Source: Akkermansia muciniphila (GTDB taxonomy: Bacteria > Verrucomicrobiota > Verrucomicrobiia > Methylacidiphilales > CAMAQI01). Taken from it: DNA of 35,079 bases. Positions 26,564-34,896 of the stretch are shown piece by piece. A program made the translations under genes and the position numbers. The notes beneath the pieces are model-generated. The model did no database searches, was not told the DNA's origin, and saw nothing but the letters and a program-made list of their open reading frames with translations. Location: positions 1 through 35,079 of the forward strand of contig CAMCYL010000021.1 of assembly GCA_945883905.1 (NCBI GenBank). The letters run 5' to 3'. The stretch's first letter is position 1; every line of letters begins with the position of its first letter.

Positions 26564-26596
26564 CCCCGTGATTGGATCCCGATCACGGGGTTTTTT
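26564..26596 (+). terminator. strong intrinsic terminator, plus strand
   Basis: Arms CCCCGTGAT (26564-26572) and ATCACGGGG (26582-26590) form a perfect 9-bp stem with a 9-nt loop, followed directly by TTTTTT. It lies 216 bases after the Old Yellow Enzyme stop, leaving an unexplained transcribed stretch before it. Confidence 0.88.
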
Positions 26597-26678
26597 GTTG
26601 TTCTTTGATTTCGCTCCTGAAAACTGACGAAGTTTGGAGAGGGAGTAAATTGAGTGGGTCCGATTTCTCGAGAGATCG

Positions 26679-26812
26679 ACGTGTTCCTGCTTCGGATTGG
26701 GATGACTACCCCTCTGCCGAATGAAGTTCAGTGGAAGTGCTTGGAGGTATCAGCTCGTTCGTCACGCGCATGGCCTCCCGCAAGTCTGAAGCAGGAAACA
26801 CGTGTTTTTTTT
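26679..26812 (+). ncRNA. candidate structured small RNA with closing stem and U-run
   Basis: Bases 26679-26696 pair with 26785-26803 to form an 18-bp stem, including one G-T pair and one bulged A, and eight T residues follow at 26805-26812. The enclosed 88 bases can form a smaller stem (CTTG-GAGG with CCTC-CCG-CAAG). The terminal stem plus U-run is the plan of a compact regulatory RNA. I compared it by eye with SRP RNA, 6S RNA and tmRNA and found none of their conserved motifs. No good open reading frame explains it. It may instead be a long-armed terminator. Confidence 0.4.
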
Positions 26813-26967
26813 CGTGGTAACCAGGAACTTGAGGCAACGAATCATTTCGTACTTTGCAAATTCTTACATCCGGTAACATTTAAATCAGATTCTTATACAC
26901 TACCGTCCAAAACAACTCTGGATTTGAGAGGTGAATTAGAGGATGGGGATTGAAATCCTAAAGCAGT

Positions 26968-27361
26968 TCTCGCGCAACGCCGCCACGTCAGAGATGGAGA
27001 GAATCATGAGCTCTTTCCTATCGGCACCTCCTTCGTCGGCTACCGCCTCCCGAGAATCTCTCCCGTTTCTTTGAAAAAAGGAATTTCAAAAAACGATCGA
27101 GTTTCTCTGGAGGGGATCGGTTTCACCTCTCCTCGGAAAGAGCTCACGATCCTCTCCGTGAGAAATTCTCATACGGCTTTTTGTATGACGGGGGGAAGTT
27201 CTGACCTCAAGAGCGTAAGCGATAGATCCCTGTTTTTAAAAAGAGATCGAAAGCTCGTTTTCGAGAACTTTTTAAAAATAGGGAGGAGGCTCGGAGGAGC
27301 CGTGGTCAGAACGAGGGGGAGGTAGAGATTTTACGTTGCGTCGTGGCGTCGTTGCGTGAGA
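26968..27361. mobile_element. ~394-bp repeat element with terminal inverted repeats (copy A)
   Basis: The ends 26968-26987 and 27342-27361 are inverted repeats matching at 18 of 20 bases (consensus near TCTCACGCAACGACGCCACG). Inside are a second inverted pair of 23 bases (26996-27018 and 27135-27157, two mismatches) and a 17-bp stem (27227-27243 with 27268-27284). Its bases 27008-27142 recur at 34945-35079 with three substitutions. No transposase is encoded, so this looks like a non-autonomous element or a repeat-borne structured RNA. A small frame inside it starts with TTG and has no family resemblance. No clear target-site duplication was found. Confidence 0.65.
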
Positions 27362-27458
27362 CAATGTATTTAAGATTTTTTGTTTTAGTGGCACTAATGA
27401 TTTCTTATATTAAAAATACGTTTTCTTTTATTTAATCTTGCCGCAGTCTTGTTCGGTT

Positions 27459-28406
27459 ATGCAAAATTTTTCGGTGGTGATTCATGCGGTGTTAGCCGTA
27501 TTTCTCGTGATTTTTACGGGAGGATTGCTTCACCGTAAAGGGCTTCTTGGCCATGAGCTTGAACGGGGAATGTTTAAGATTATCCTGAATGTTCTGACGC
27601 CCTGTTTTATTATCGATTCGATCATTGGCAATGAGGCCCTTCGAAATCCAATTAATATTATTTCAGCCCCTCTGATCGGTCTATTTCTTTGTGTCGTCGC
27701 TGCGTTCGTGGGTCTTGTTTTCGCCCCATTGGCGGGGGCTCGCGAGCAGAGCTCAAAACGATCCTTTGCCTACGCGGTTTCCATTATGAACTATGGCTTT
27801 ATTGCCGTGCCTTTAGCGCAATCGATATTTGGGAAGGAGACCTTGGGAATGTTATTTGTTTTTAATCTGGGAATTGAAATCGCTCTGTGGACCTTGGGGG
27901 CGATTCTTCTCTCTCGGCAAACAGTGCTCCATGCGCTTCGCCAGATCAATTTTTCGGTGATTGGCGCGATTGTTTTAGCGGTCTGCCTAAATTTTGCACA
28001 TGCTCAAGAATGGATGCCGACATTTATTTTAAAAGCAGTGCATCTCTTAGGCGCCCCAGCGAATCCCCTCGCTATTTTACTCATCGGGGCTGCTTTTGCT
28101 AGCTCTCTCGAATCCTTTTCCTTTCGGACGGGGTGGAGAACCATGGGGGGAGGAATATTGATTCGGAACTTTTTATTGCCGATTCTATTTATTATGATCG
28201 CTCGCTATGCACCGATCGAAGAGGACCTTCGGCGGGTTTTAATCCTTCAAGGGGCGATGCCCGCAGGACTTTATACGATCGTTATCATTAAGCACTACCA
28301 CGGCGATGCAACGACAGGACTTCGCGTTGCGATTGCCTCGACGCTCATCGGATTGCTGACCATTCCCCTCATTCTTAAATGGGGAATGAGCTGGGTCTTT
28401 GGATAA
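27459..28406 (+). CDS. AEC family transporter (auxin efflux carrier-like permease)
   Basis: A 315-residue integral membrane protein with about ten hydrophobic helices in two groups of five, the layout of the AEC/Mem_trans family. Supporting patterns are FTGGLLHRKGLL near the N-terminus, NVLTPCFIIDSI, ALRNPINII, LNFAHAQEW between halves and ILQGAMPAGLYTIVIIKHYHG in the second half. Bacterial members export or import small organic acids such as malate or malonate; the substrate here is unknown. The ATG at 27459 is preferred over a TTG at 27438. It starts 98 bases after the repeat element and converges on the aldolase gene, 15 bases apart. Confidence 0.88.
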   Translation: MQNFSVVIHAVLAVFLVIFTGGLLHRKGLLGHELERGMFKIILNVLTPCFIIDSIIGNEALRNPINIISAPLIGLFLCVVAAFVGLVFAPLAGAREQSSKRSFAYAVSIMNYGFIAVPLAQSIFGKETLGMLFVFNLGIEIALWTLGAILLSRQTVLHALRQINFSVIGAIVLAVCLNFAHAQEWMPTFILKAVHLLGAPANPLAILLIGAAFASSLESFSFRTGWRTMGGGILIRNFLLPILFIMIARYAPIEEDLRRVLILQGAMPAGLYTIVIIKHYHGDATTGLRVAIASTLIGLLTIPLILKWGMSWVFG

Positions 28407-28421
28407 AACAGTAAGGGCGCT

Positions 28422-29441
<1,020 letters not shown>

Positions 29442-29511
29442 TTATTTTGAGTCGAAGGGCCGATCAAAAGAATCATTGAGATATCGAAGAGGGGATGATA
29501 AGGTCATCGCC

Positions 29512-30339
29512 ATGCGATTTTACTTTTTAATCCTCCTCTCAGGAGTGTTTAGTTCTTTGTGGGCCGCTCCGATAGAAAATGGAATCCCTGCAAAGGAGGC
29601 TCTGAAAAGGCTTAAGGAGGGAAATCAACGTTTTGTCGAAGAGCGTGTGATAAGGCCGAACCAAACCTATGAGCGAATGATGAGGGTCTCAGAGGGGCAA
29701 CATCCTTTTGCCTCTATTTTAAGTTGTTCTGATTCACGAGTTCTTCCGGAGATGTTGTTTGATCAAGGATTAGGGGATCTTTTTGTTGTTCGGATCGTTG
29801 GAAATGTCGCAGACACCGATGAGATCGGGTCATTGGAGTATGGGACCGGTCATCTGGGATCGCAGTTGATTGTCGTCCTCGGTCATTCTAAATGTGGCGC
29901 TGTCACAGCGGTTGCGAACGGGAGTTCGATGGGGGGACATATCCCTGCGCTGGTTGACAACATTATTCCTGCCGTAAAGAAAGCAAGGGGGGAGGGAATT
30001 AAGGAGGAGGGGCTCATCGATCGTGCGATTGAACTCAATGCTTTTCAAGGGATCGAGGATATTTTAATTCGGAGTAAAGAGATTCGTCATTTGGTCTTTC
30101 ACAAAAAAGTAACCCTCGTTGCCGCCGTCTACGATGTTTCGACGGGACGAGTGAAATGGATGGGAGAGCATCCTGAGCAATCGCGCCTCTTAAAGTTTTT
30201 TGAGGCGGAGATGCGAATTCCGAAAATAGCGGAGGGCTCTCAATCCTCAGAGGCTCCAGAGAAAAAAGTCTCTCAAGCTCCTTTAACCTCAAGGGAGCCG
30301 GTGAAAGCCGAGGGCTCTCTGAATGAAGAAAAGCCATAG
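29512..30339 (+). CDS. exported beta-class carbonic anhydrase
   Basis: A 275-residue protein with a signal peptide (MRFYFLILLSGVFSSLWAA, probable cleavage near residue 19) and a beta-class carbonic anhydrase domain (about 25-225). CSDSRV provides Cys72 and the Asp74/Arg76 dyad, and GHSKCGAV provides His125 and Cys128, so all zinc ligands are present. It should interconvert CO2 and bicarbonate in the periplasm. The last 50 residues are Ser/Pro/Glu-rich and probably disordered. The ATG at 29512 is preferred over a TTG at 29476, as only it gives a clean signal peptide. The TPR protein follows 39 bases later. Confidence 0.93.
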   Translation: MRFYFLILLSGVFSSLWAAPIENGIPAKEALKRLKEGNQRFVEERVIRPNQTYERMMRVSEGQHPFASILSCSDSRVLPEMLFDQGLGDLFVVRIVGNVADTDEIGSLEYGTGHLGSQLIVVLGHSKCGAVTAVANGSSMGGHIPALVDNIIPAVKKARGEGIKEEGLIDRAIELNAFQGIEDILIRSKEIRHLVFHKKVTLVAAVYDVSTGRVKWMGEHPEQSRLLKFFEAEMRIPKIAEGSQSSEAPEKKVSQAPLTSREPVKAEGSLNEEKP

Positions 30340-30378
30340 CTTCTGGTGATTTTTTAAAGTTCTGTTACGGTAGAGAGT

Positions 30379-30732
30379 ATGAGTTCTGCAAATGATTTTT
30401 ATGAATCGGGAAATTGCGCTTTAGCCATTGGGGAATTGGCGGAGGCCGAGGGGGAGTTTCGGAAGGCGACCTTGGCCGACCCTCACTATTTTGATGCGTG
30501 GCACGCCTTGGGAATGGTTCTTTACAAACAAAATAAATATCCGGAAGCGATTGAGGCTGGATTAAAAGCAGTGGCGATCGAGCCAAATGATCAGATGGGA
30601 TGGACGAGTCTTTCGATCGCCTATATGCGCAATGGACAGGTACCAGAGGCCGAAGATGCAAGCGCAAAAGCCAAAGTGATCTCTTGGGGTGGGAAGGTCG
30701 ATAAGATGCAAAAAGAGGAAACGAAGCCGTAA
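30379..30732 (+). CDS. small TPR repeat protein
   Basis: A 117-residue protein made of about three tetratricopeptide repeats (residues 5-100), seen in ALAIGELAEAEGEFRKATLA, AWHALGMVLYKQNKYPEAIE and GWTSLSIAYMRNGQVPEAED. No signal peptide or other domain is present; the C-terminus is charged. Such proteins mediate protein contacts, and the partner is unknown. It follows the carbonic anhydrase gene by 39 bases on the same strand and may be cotranscribed. Confidence 0.88.
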   Translation: MSSANDFYESGNCALAIGELAEAEGEFRKATLADPHYFDAWHALGMVLYKQNKYPEAIEAGLKAVAIEPNDQMGWTSLSIAYMRNGQVPEAEDASAKAKVISWGGKVDKMQKEETKP

Positions 30733-30757
30733 TTTTTGATCAATCAATTGTTGAATC

Positions 30758-31654
30758 TTATTTTTTGAGAAATTCTTTTGGGTTTTTTCGAGTTCTTTTT
30801 TTGATGAAGGTGGCAAAGTATTGTGAAGTTGAAAATCCAAGATCAAAAGCAACCTCTGTCACTGTGGCTCCTGGTTTTTGAAGTTTCTCAATTGCACGTT
30901 GGAGTAACACTTTCTCGATATAGTCGTGGGGAGAGGTTCCTACCTCTTTTTTAAAGCGCAGAATGAGACGAGAAACAGAAAGACCGGTGACTTTTTGAAG
31001 GCTCGCTAAAGAGATCTTTTGCTCCTGTTTATGAATGAGATCTAAGACGTGTTGAATCGAAGGAGAAATTTTTCTTAAAAAGGGAGCCTCTGCATGATCA
31101 ACAATTTTTAATAAAATAGAGTCGATTTGATGTTGCGTCCGTATTTTATTTAAAGGAGTTAAAGGGGACTGTGCGAGCAGTAGAAGATTTTTAAAAAGGT
31201 GATCGAGTGGAGTCGAAGGAGAGAAATGCCGTCTTGGTATTTGAAGGACTTTTTTAAAAAGCGGGTTAAAATGAGTTGAAAGTTTTTTTCGAAGTCTTGG
31301 AGAGAGAGGGGGGCCAATAATGAGCCAATAGAGGAATCCTTTTGTTTGGAGATAGCCTCCTGTTGAGTGGATTTCATTGGGAAAAGTAATAAAGAAATCT
31401 CCACCTCTAACACTATAGTATTGATTGTTTATATGATAAACTTGATCGCCACTCACGAGATAACATATTTCGAGACATTCCTGATGGTGATGCGGCGGGA
31501 GCTCCCCTTGGGAGTCTGTATAAAGATATCGACCAATCATCGAGGAGGATGAAAACCCAAAGGGGTGAAGAGAGGCCGTTGTTCTCTTCAGGGTTTTTAT
31601 TTTCATGTTCAATAAATGATCGTGTAAATATCTTGAAAGCCAAGTCGAATTCAT
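30758..31654 (-). CDS. AraC family transcriptional regulator
   Basis: A 298-residue regulator. An N-terminal cupin-like ligand domain (about 45-135) has HHHQECLEICYLVSG and GGDFFITFPNEIHSTGG. The C-terminal double helix-turn-helix domain (about 200-298) has ISLASLQKVTGLSVSRLILRF and VTEVAFDLGFSTSQYFATFIKKRTRKNPKEF, cited by their SLASLQKVTG and VAFDLGFSTSQYF cores. It is divergent from the desaturase gene with only 17 bases between start codons, so it likely controls that gene. An in-frame ATG at 31606 would widen the gap to 65 bases; neither start has a clear ribosome-binding site. The ligand is unknown. Confidence 0.9.
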   Translation of the reverse strand: MNSTWLSRYLHDHLLNMKIKTLKRTTASLHPFGFSSSSMIGRYLYTDSQGELPPHHHQECLEICYLVSGDQVYHINNQYYSVRGGDFFITFPNEIHSTGGYLQTKGFLYWLIIGPPLSPRLRKKLSTHFNPLFKKVLQIPRRHFSPSTPLDHLFKNLLLLAQSPLTPLNKIRTQHQIDSILLKIVDHAEAPFLRKISPSIQHVLDLIHKQEQKISLASLQKVTGLSVSRLILRFKKEVGTSPHDYIEKVLLQRAIEKLQKPGATVTEVAFDLGFSTSQYFATFIKKRTRKNPKEFLKK

Positions 31655-31671
31655 TGAGTTAATTTGATTTC

Positions 31672-32697
31672 ATGAGCAACAAAACAGTCAATCAACCCGA
31701 AGTAACATCGGATAAAACGAATATCTCAATCCAATGGTATCGAACAAAGCTAGATCGAGAGACCTTTAAAGCGCTTCATCAAAAAAACGATCGTCAGGGA
31801 TGGATCCAAGCAGGAGGCTACTTACTGATTATTTTAGCAACAGGAGGGGTCTCTGCCTACTGTGCGATCCACTCTTTATGGATAGGGCTCGTGATTTCAA
31901 TGGCATTACATGGGACGATCTGTGCATTTATGATTAATGCGGTTCATGAGTTGACTCATGGGACGGTTTTTAAGACAAAAGCATTGAATTCAATCTTTGC
32001 CCATCTATTTGCATGGATTGGATGGATTAATCACGAGGTATTTACGGAGAGTCACCTTCGACATCATCGATTCACGCTTCATGATCCTGATGACTCCGAG
32101 GTTGTTCTTCCGATTCGAATTGTGATTAAACAGTTTTTTACGAAAGGATTTATCGATCCGATCGCAATGTGGAACGCAATTGCAGACATGGCGCGCTACT
32201 CGATGGGTCGTTTTAAGGGAGATTGGGAAAAGGAGCTTTTTCCGGAAGGATCAGAAAATCAAGTTAAACCGATTCGCTGGGCGAGAATTCTTTTCATCGG
32301 ACATAGCATTGTGCTTGCAGCCGCATTTTATCTTAACCTTTGGTGGCTTCCCCTTCTTGTGACATTAACTCCGTTGTATGGGTCAGCATTATTTTTTCTT
32401 TTAAATAACACCCAACACATCGGCTTAAAAACTCATGTGCCAGACTTTAGGCTTTGCTGCCGAACTATTTATATTCCTCCCGTATTAGAGTTTATTTATT
32501 GGAATATGAACTATCATGTTGAACATCATATGTATGCCGCCGTTCCTTGTTATAATCTCAAAAAATTACATCAGAAGATTCGTCACGATCTGCCTCCGAT
32601 TTGCAATGGGATCGTTGAGGCTTGGGTTGAAATTGGCTACATTCAACAAGTTCAAAAAGAGAATCCTAATTATCAACATGTTTATCAACTCCCTTAA
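31672..32697 (+). CDS. membrane fatty acid desaturase
   Basis: A 341-residue di-iron integral membrane desaturase or hydroxylase. The three histidine boxes are intact: HELTHG (92-97), HLRHH (128-132) and HVEHH (282-286), with an extra TQH His at 249. Four hydrophobic helices lie around 50-87, 108-120 and 205-245. The family introduces double bonds into acyl chains, but some members hydroxylate sterols or carotenoids, so the substrate is open. Pairing with a divergent AraC regulator suggests controlled expression. The ATG at 31672 lacks a clear ribosome-binding site. The region is A/T-richer than the pheT block. Confidence 0.92.
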   Translation: MSNKTVNQPEVTSDKTNISIQWYRTKLDRETFKALHQKNDRQGWIQAGGYLLIILATGGVSAYCAIHSLWIGLVISMALHGTICAFMINAVHELTHGTVFKTKALNSIFAHLFAWIGWINHEVFTESHLRHHRFTLHDPDDSEVVLPIRIVIKQFFTKGFIDPIAMWNAIADMARYSMGRFKGDWEKELFPEGSENQVKPIRWARILFIGHSIVLAAAFYLNLWWLPLLVTLTPLYGSALFFLLNNTQHIGLKTHVPDFRLCCRTIYIPPVLEFIYWNMNYHVEHHMYAAVPCYNLKKLHQKIRHDLPPICNGIVEAWVEIGYIQQVQKENPNYQHVYQLP

Positions 32698-32741
32698 AAC
32701 CCAGATTCTGCGTTACGAATCGATTGTATCTGTAAAGCATG

Positions 32742-32822
32742 TCACCAGAATGGTGATGAGAAATGGAGCGCCGCTGGTTTTGATCCGCAGTAGTTGAAGC
32801 GAAGGAGGACCCAGCGGCATGG
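32742..32822 (+). repeat. AAATGGAGCGCCG repeat with hairpins
   Basis: A 6-bp hairpin TCACCA-GAA-TGGTGA (32742-32756) leads into the 25-base repeat shared with 3739-3763. It is followed by an 8-bp stem, GCCGCTGG (32770-32777) and CCAGCGGC (32811-32818), around a 33-base loop, then ATGG. The core matches 17868-17881, where the equivalent stem has different but still complementary bases. It fills most of the 198-base gap after the desaturase gene. Confidence 0.65.
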
Positions 32823-32895
32823 ATCAGAGGTGAATTTGAGGGACGTAGAAGAAAATCACTTGCAGAGTCAGGTAACCGGATTAGTTTTCTGATCT

Positions 32896-33519
32896 ATGAA
32901 TAAAAAATGGCTCTTTTCTCTCGGATGTTTGGGAATTCTAATTTTTTTAGGAGTAGCCGTTCTATTATGGGGAGTGGGAATTTATAATAGCCTCGTGACG
33001 AAGGATCAAGCTTGCAATGCACAGTGGTCGCAAGTGGAAAATGTTTATCAACGACGAGCCGATCTAATTCCTAATTTAGTTTCGACGGTTTCTGGAGCAG
33101 CCAATTTTGAGAAATCGACACTCACCGAGATCACAGAGGCACGGGCACAGGTCGGACAGGTGAAACTCAATGTCGATGGCAAAACTCCCGATACAGCTAA
33201 TTTCGCCGCTTTTCAAAAGGCACAGGATGGACTCTCCTCCGCGCTCTCTCGATTAATGGTCGTCGTGGAGCGTTATCCGGATCTAAAAGCAAACGAAGGA
33301 TTCATGGGTCTTCAGGCCCAACTCGAGGGAACGGAAAATCGGATCTCGGTTGAAAGAGGGCGCTTTAATGAGGTCGTTCAAGAGTTCAATACCGGTGTTA
33401 AACGATTTCCCGCCGTTTTAATTGCAGGAATTTTAGGGTTTAATCCTAAGCCCTATTTCCAAGCGACGGCAGGGGCAGAAAAAGCGCCAGAAGTGAAATT
33501 CGACTTCCAAAAGAAATAA
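32896..33519 (+). CDS. LemA family protein
   Basis: A 207-residue protein with an N-terminal transmembrane helix (about 10-30) and the LemA coiled-helical domain. The stretch WSQVENVYQRRADLIPNLV is the family signature, followed by LSRLMVVVERYPDLKANEGF and RFNEVVQEFNTGVKRFP. LemA proteins are widespread membrane-bound helical-bundle proteins of uncertain role, nearly always found with TPM-domain proteins, as here. The next gene starts 115 bases downstream on the same strand. ATG at 32896. Confidence 0.95.
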   Translation: MNKKWLFSLGCLGILIFLGVAVLLWGVGIYNSLVTKDQACNAQWSQVENVYQRRADLIPNLVSTVSGAANFEKSTLTEITEARAQVGQVKLNVDGKTPDTANFAAFQKAQDGLSSALSRLMVVVERYPDLKANEGFMGLQAQLEGTENRISVERGRFNEVVQEFNTGVKRFPAVLIAGILGFNPKPYFQATAGAEKAPEVKFDFQKK

Positions 33520-33552
33520 TGGAGCCGTACTTTTTTATCCTTCGTTGGATAG

Positions 33553-33572
33553 CGCCATCCATTTGAATGGCG
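33553..33572 (+). other. small intercistronic hairpin
   Basis: CGCCAT and ATGGCG form a 6-bp stem with an 8-nt loop between lemA and the first TPM gene. No U-run follows, so it is not a terminator and could mark an RNA-processing or stability site. Weak evidence. Confidence 0.25.
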
Positions 33573-33634
33573 TAAATCGAGTGTGGTAAGTGATGTTGAA
33601 CGGTTCTACGGATAAAAAAGGATTTTATAAATTC

Positions 33635-34390
33635 ATGAAATTGAGGTCCTTTTTTTATTCTGTTTTTACACTGATGGCTCTTTGGAGTTCGATTCTATTT
33701 TTGCGTGGGGCCGAGGTGATCCCTCCCGCGCCGACGCGTTACGTGGTGGATGAAGCGAGGGCGCTACAAGCGTCCACGGTGGATTCATTAAACGCCACAT
33801 TAGAGGCGTTCGAACGGAAGAGTTCGAATCAAGTGGTGGTCGCCATCTATCCGAAGATGCTTTCCGATTCCTCGATTGAGGATTATACGGTTCGAGTCGC
33901 TCAAAAGTGGGGAATTGGTCAGAAGAAAAATGATAATGGGGTCGTGCTTTTTATTTTTTTACAAGATCGCAAAATGTATATTCAAGTCGGCTACGGACTT
34001 GAAGGAGCGCTTCCGGATTTGCTTTGCCGTCAAATCATTCAAAGAGAGATTATCCCTTATTTTAAAAAGGGGGAGATGGAGCGGGGTATCGTTGGCGGAG
34101 TCCAAGCGATCCTTCAAGCGACTCAAGGGGAATATAAAGGAACGGGAAAAACCGTGGGGAACGGAAGGCAAGGAAAACAAGTCAATTTAGGGACCATGCT
34201 TATTGTTTTGATTGTAATTTTTATTTTTATTCGACTCATTGGATCCTCTCAATCGATCTCTTATATGGGACCGGGACGACGTTATGGAGGCTCGAGCGGA
34301 TGGGGCGGCGGCGGCGGTTTTGGAGGAGGAGGAGGTTTTGGTGGCGGCGGGGGGAGCTTTGGGGGGGGTGGATCAGGAGGATCATGGTGA
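33635..34390 (+). CDS. TPM-domain membrane protein with Gly-rich tail
   Basis: A 251-residue protein. Residues 1-26 form a signal peptide or anchor. The TPM (DUF477) domain spans about 35-160, with YVVDEARALQ, NQVVVAIYP, QKKNDNGVVLFIFLQDRK (NDNGVVL is diagnostic) and GYGLEGALPD. A second membrane helix lies near 188-202, and the C-terminus is almost pure Gly with Phe and Ser, ending GGSGGSW. The family includes the thylakoid TPM phosphatase-like protein and YgcG. The ATG at 33635 is chosen because it gives the best signal peptide; GTG/ATG at 33590/33593 would add 14-15 residues. Its coding repeats are simple Gly codons, not a separate repeat element. Confidence 0.9.
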   Translation: MKLRSFFYSVFTLMALWSSILFLRGAEVIPPAPTRYVVDEARALQASTVDSLNATLEAFERKSSNQVVVAIYPKMLSDSSIEDYTVRVAQKWGIGQKKNDNGVVLFIFLQDRKMYIQVGYGLEGALPDLLCRQIIQREIIPYFKKGEMERGIVGGVQAILQATQGEYKGTGKTVGNGRQGKQVNLGTMLIVLIVIFIFIRLIGSSQSISYMGPGRRYGGSSGWGGGGGFGGGGGFGGGGGSFGGGGSGGSW

Positions 34391-34393
34391 TTT

Positions 34394-34828
34394 ATGAAAG
34401 TTGAAACATTTCATCAAAAATTAAATGAGCCACGGGTCGTTTTTGCGATCCAAGAGGCGGAGCGAAAAACCTCAGGAGAGATCCGTGTTTTAATTTCGAA
34501 ACGCAAGATCGAGGATCCGGTGTCGGAGGCTCAGAAAGTATTTCTTCGGGAGAGAATGGATCAGACCGCGGAGAGAAATGGGGTCCTCATTTTGATCTCC
34601 CCACGATCCCAAAAATATGCCGTGATTGGGGATCAAGGAATCACGGAAAGAGTTGGCAATCGTTTTTGGGAGGAGATCGTCTCCTCCATCGGTATTTATT
34701 TTAAGAACGAAGATTTTACGACCGGAGTCGTTGAAGCGATTGAAAAGATTGGGGAGTCGCTCGCAATCCATTTTCCGAGAAAAAACAATGATCAGAATGA
34801 GTTGAATAATGAGGTGATTCGAGATTAG
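34394..34828 (+). CDS. second TPM-domain protein, soluble
   Basis: A 144-residue protein consisting of one TPM domain: AIQEAERKTSGEIRVLIS, RNGVLILISPRSQKYAVIGDQGI (NGVLILISP is the equivalent of NDNGVVL) and FTTGVVEAIEKIGESLAIHFP. No membrane helix is visible, unlike the gene before it. It starts three bases after the preceding stop, so the pair is translationally coupled. LemA plus one membrane TPM and one short TPM protein is a common arrangement, suggesting a shared membrane complex of unknown function. Confidence 0.92.
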   Translation: MKVETFHQKLNEPRVVFAIQEAERKTSGEIRVLISKRKIEDPVSEAQKVFLRERMDQTAERNGVLILISPRSQKYAVIGDQGITERVGNRFWEEIVSSIGIYFKNEDFTTGVVEAIEKIGESLAIHFPRKNNDQNELNNEVIRD

Positions 34829-34896
34829 GGTATTAGGGGTGCTTCTCGTTTTCAGTAGAATCGATAGGGTGAATTTAAGAGAAAAATTAAAACAAT

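Noticed and set aside
26679-26812. Assignment of the hairpin RNA as SRP RNA, 6S RNA or tmRNA
   Set aside because: The GGAAGGAAGCAGC core of SRP RNA, a 6S-like central bubble and the tRNA-like tmRNA end were all looked for by eye and not found.
26654-26953. 99-codon frame in the gene-poor region
   Set aside because: It has a non-ATG start, no ribosome-binding site and no recognisable domain, and crosses both arms of the RNA-like hairpin.
27071-27325. 84-codon frame inside repeat copy A
   Set aside because: It starts with TTG, runs through several hairpins and shows no family resemblance; copy B is cut off, so conservation cannot be judged.
34300-34390. GGCGGCGG/GGAGGA tandem-looking repeat suggesting a CRISPR or minisatellite
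   Set aside because: It encodes the glycine-rich tail of the TPM protein in frame, with no spacers. The similar stretch at 24645-24700 encodes the tail of the RRM protein.
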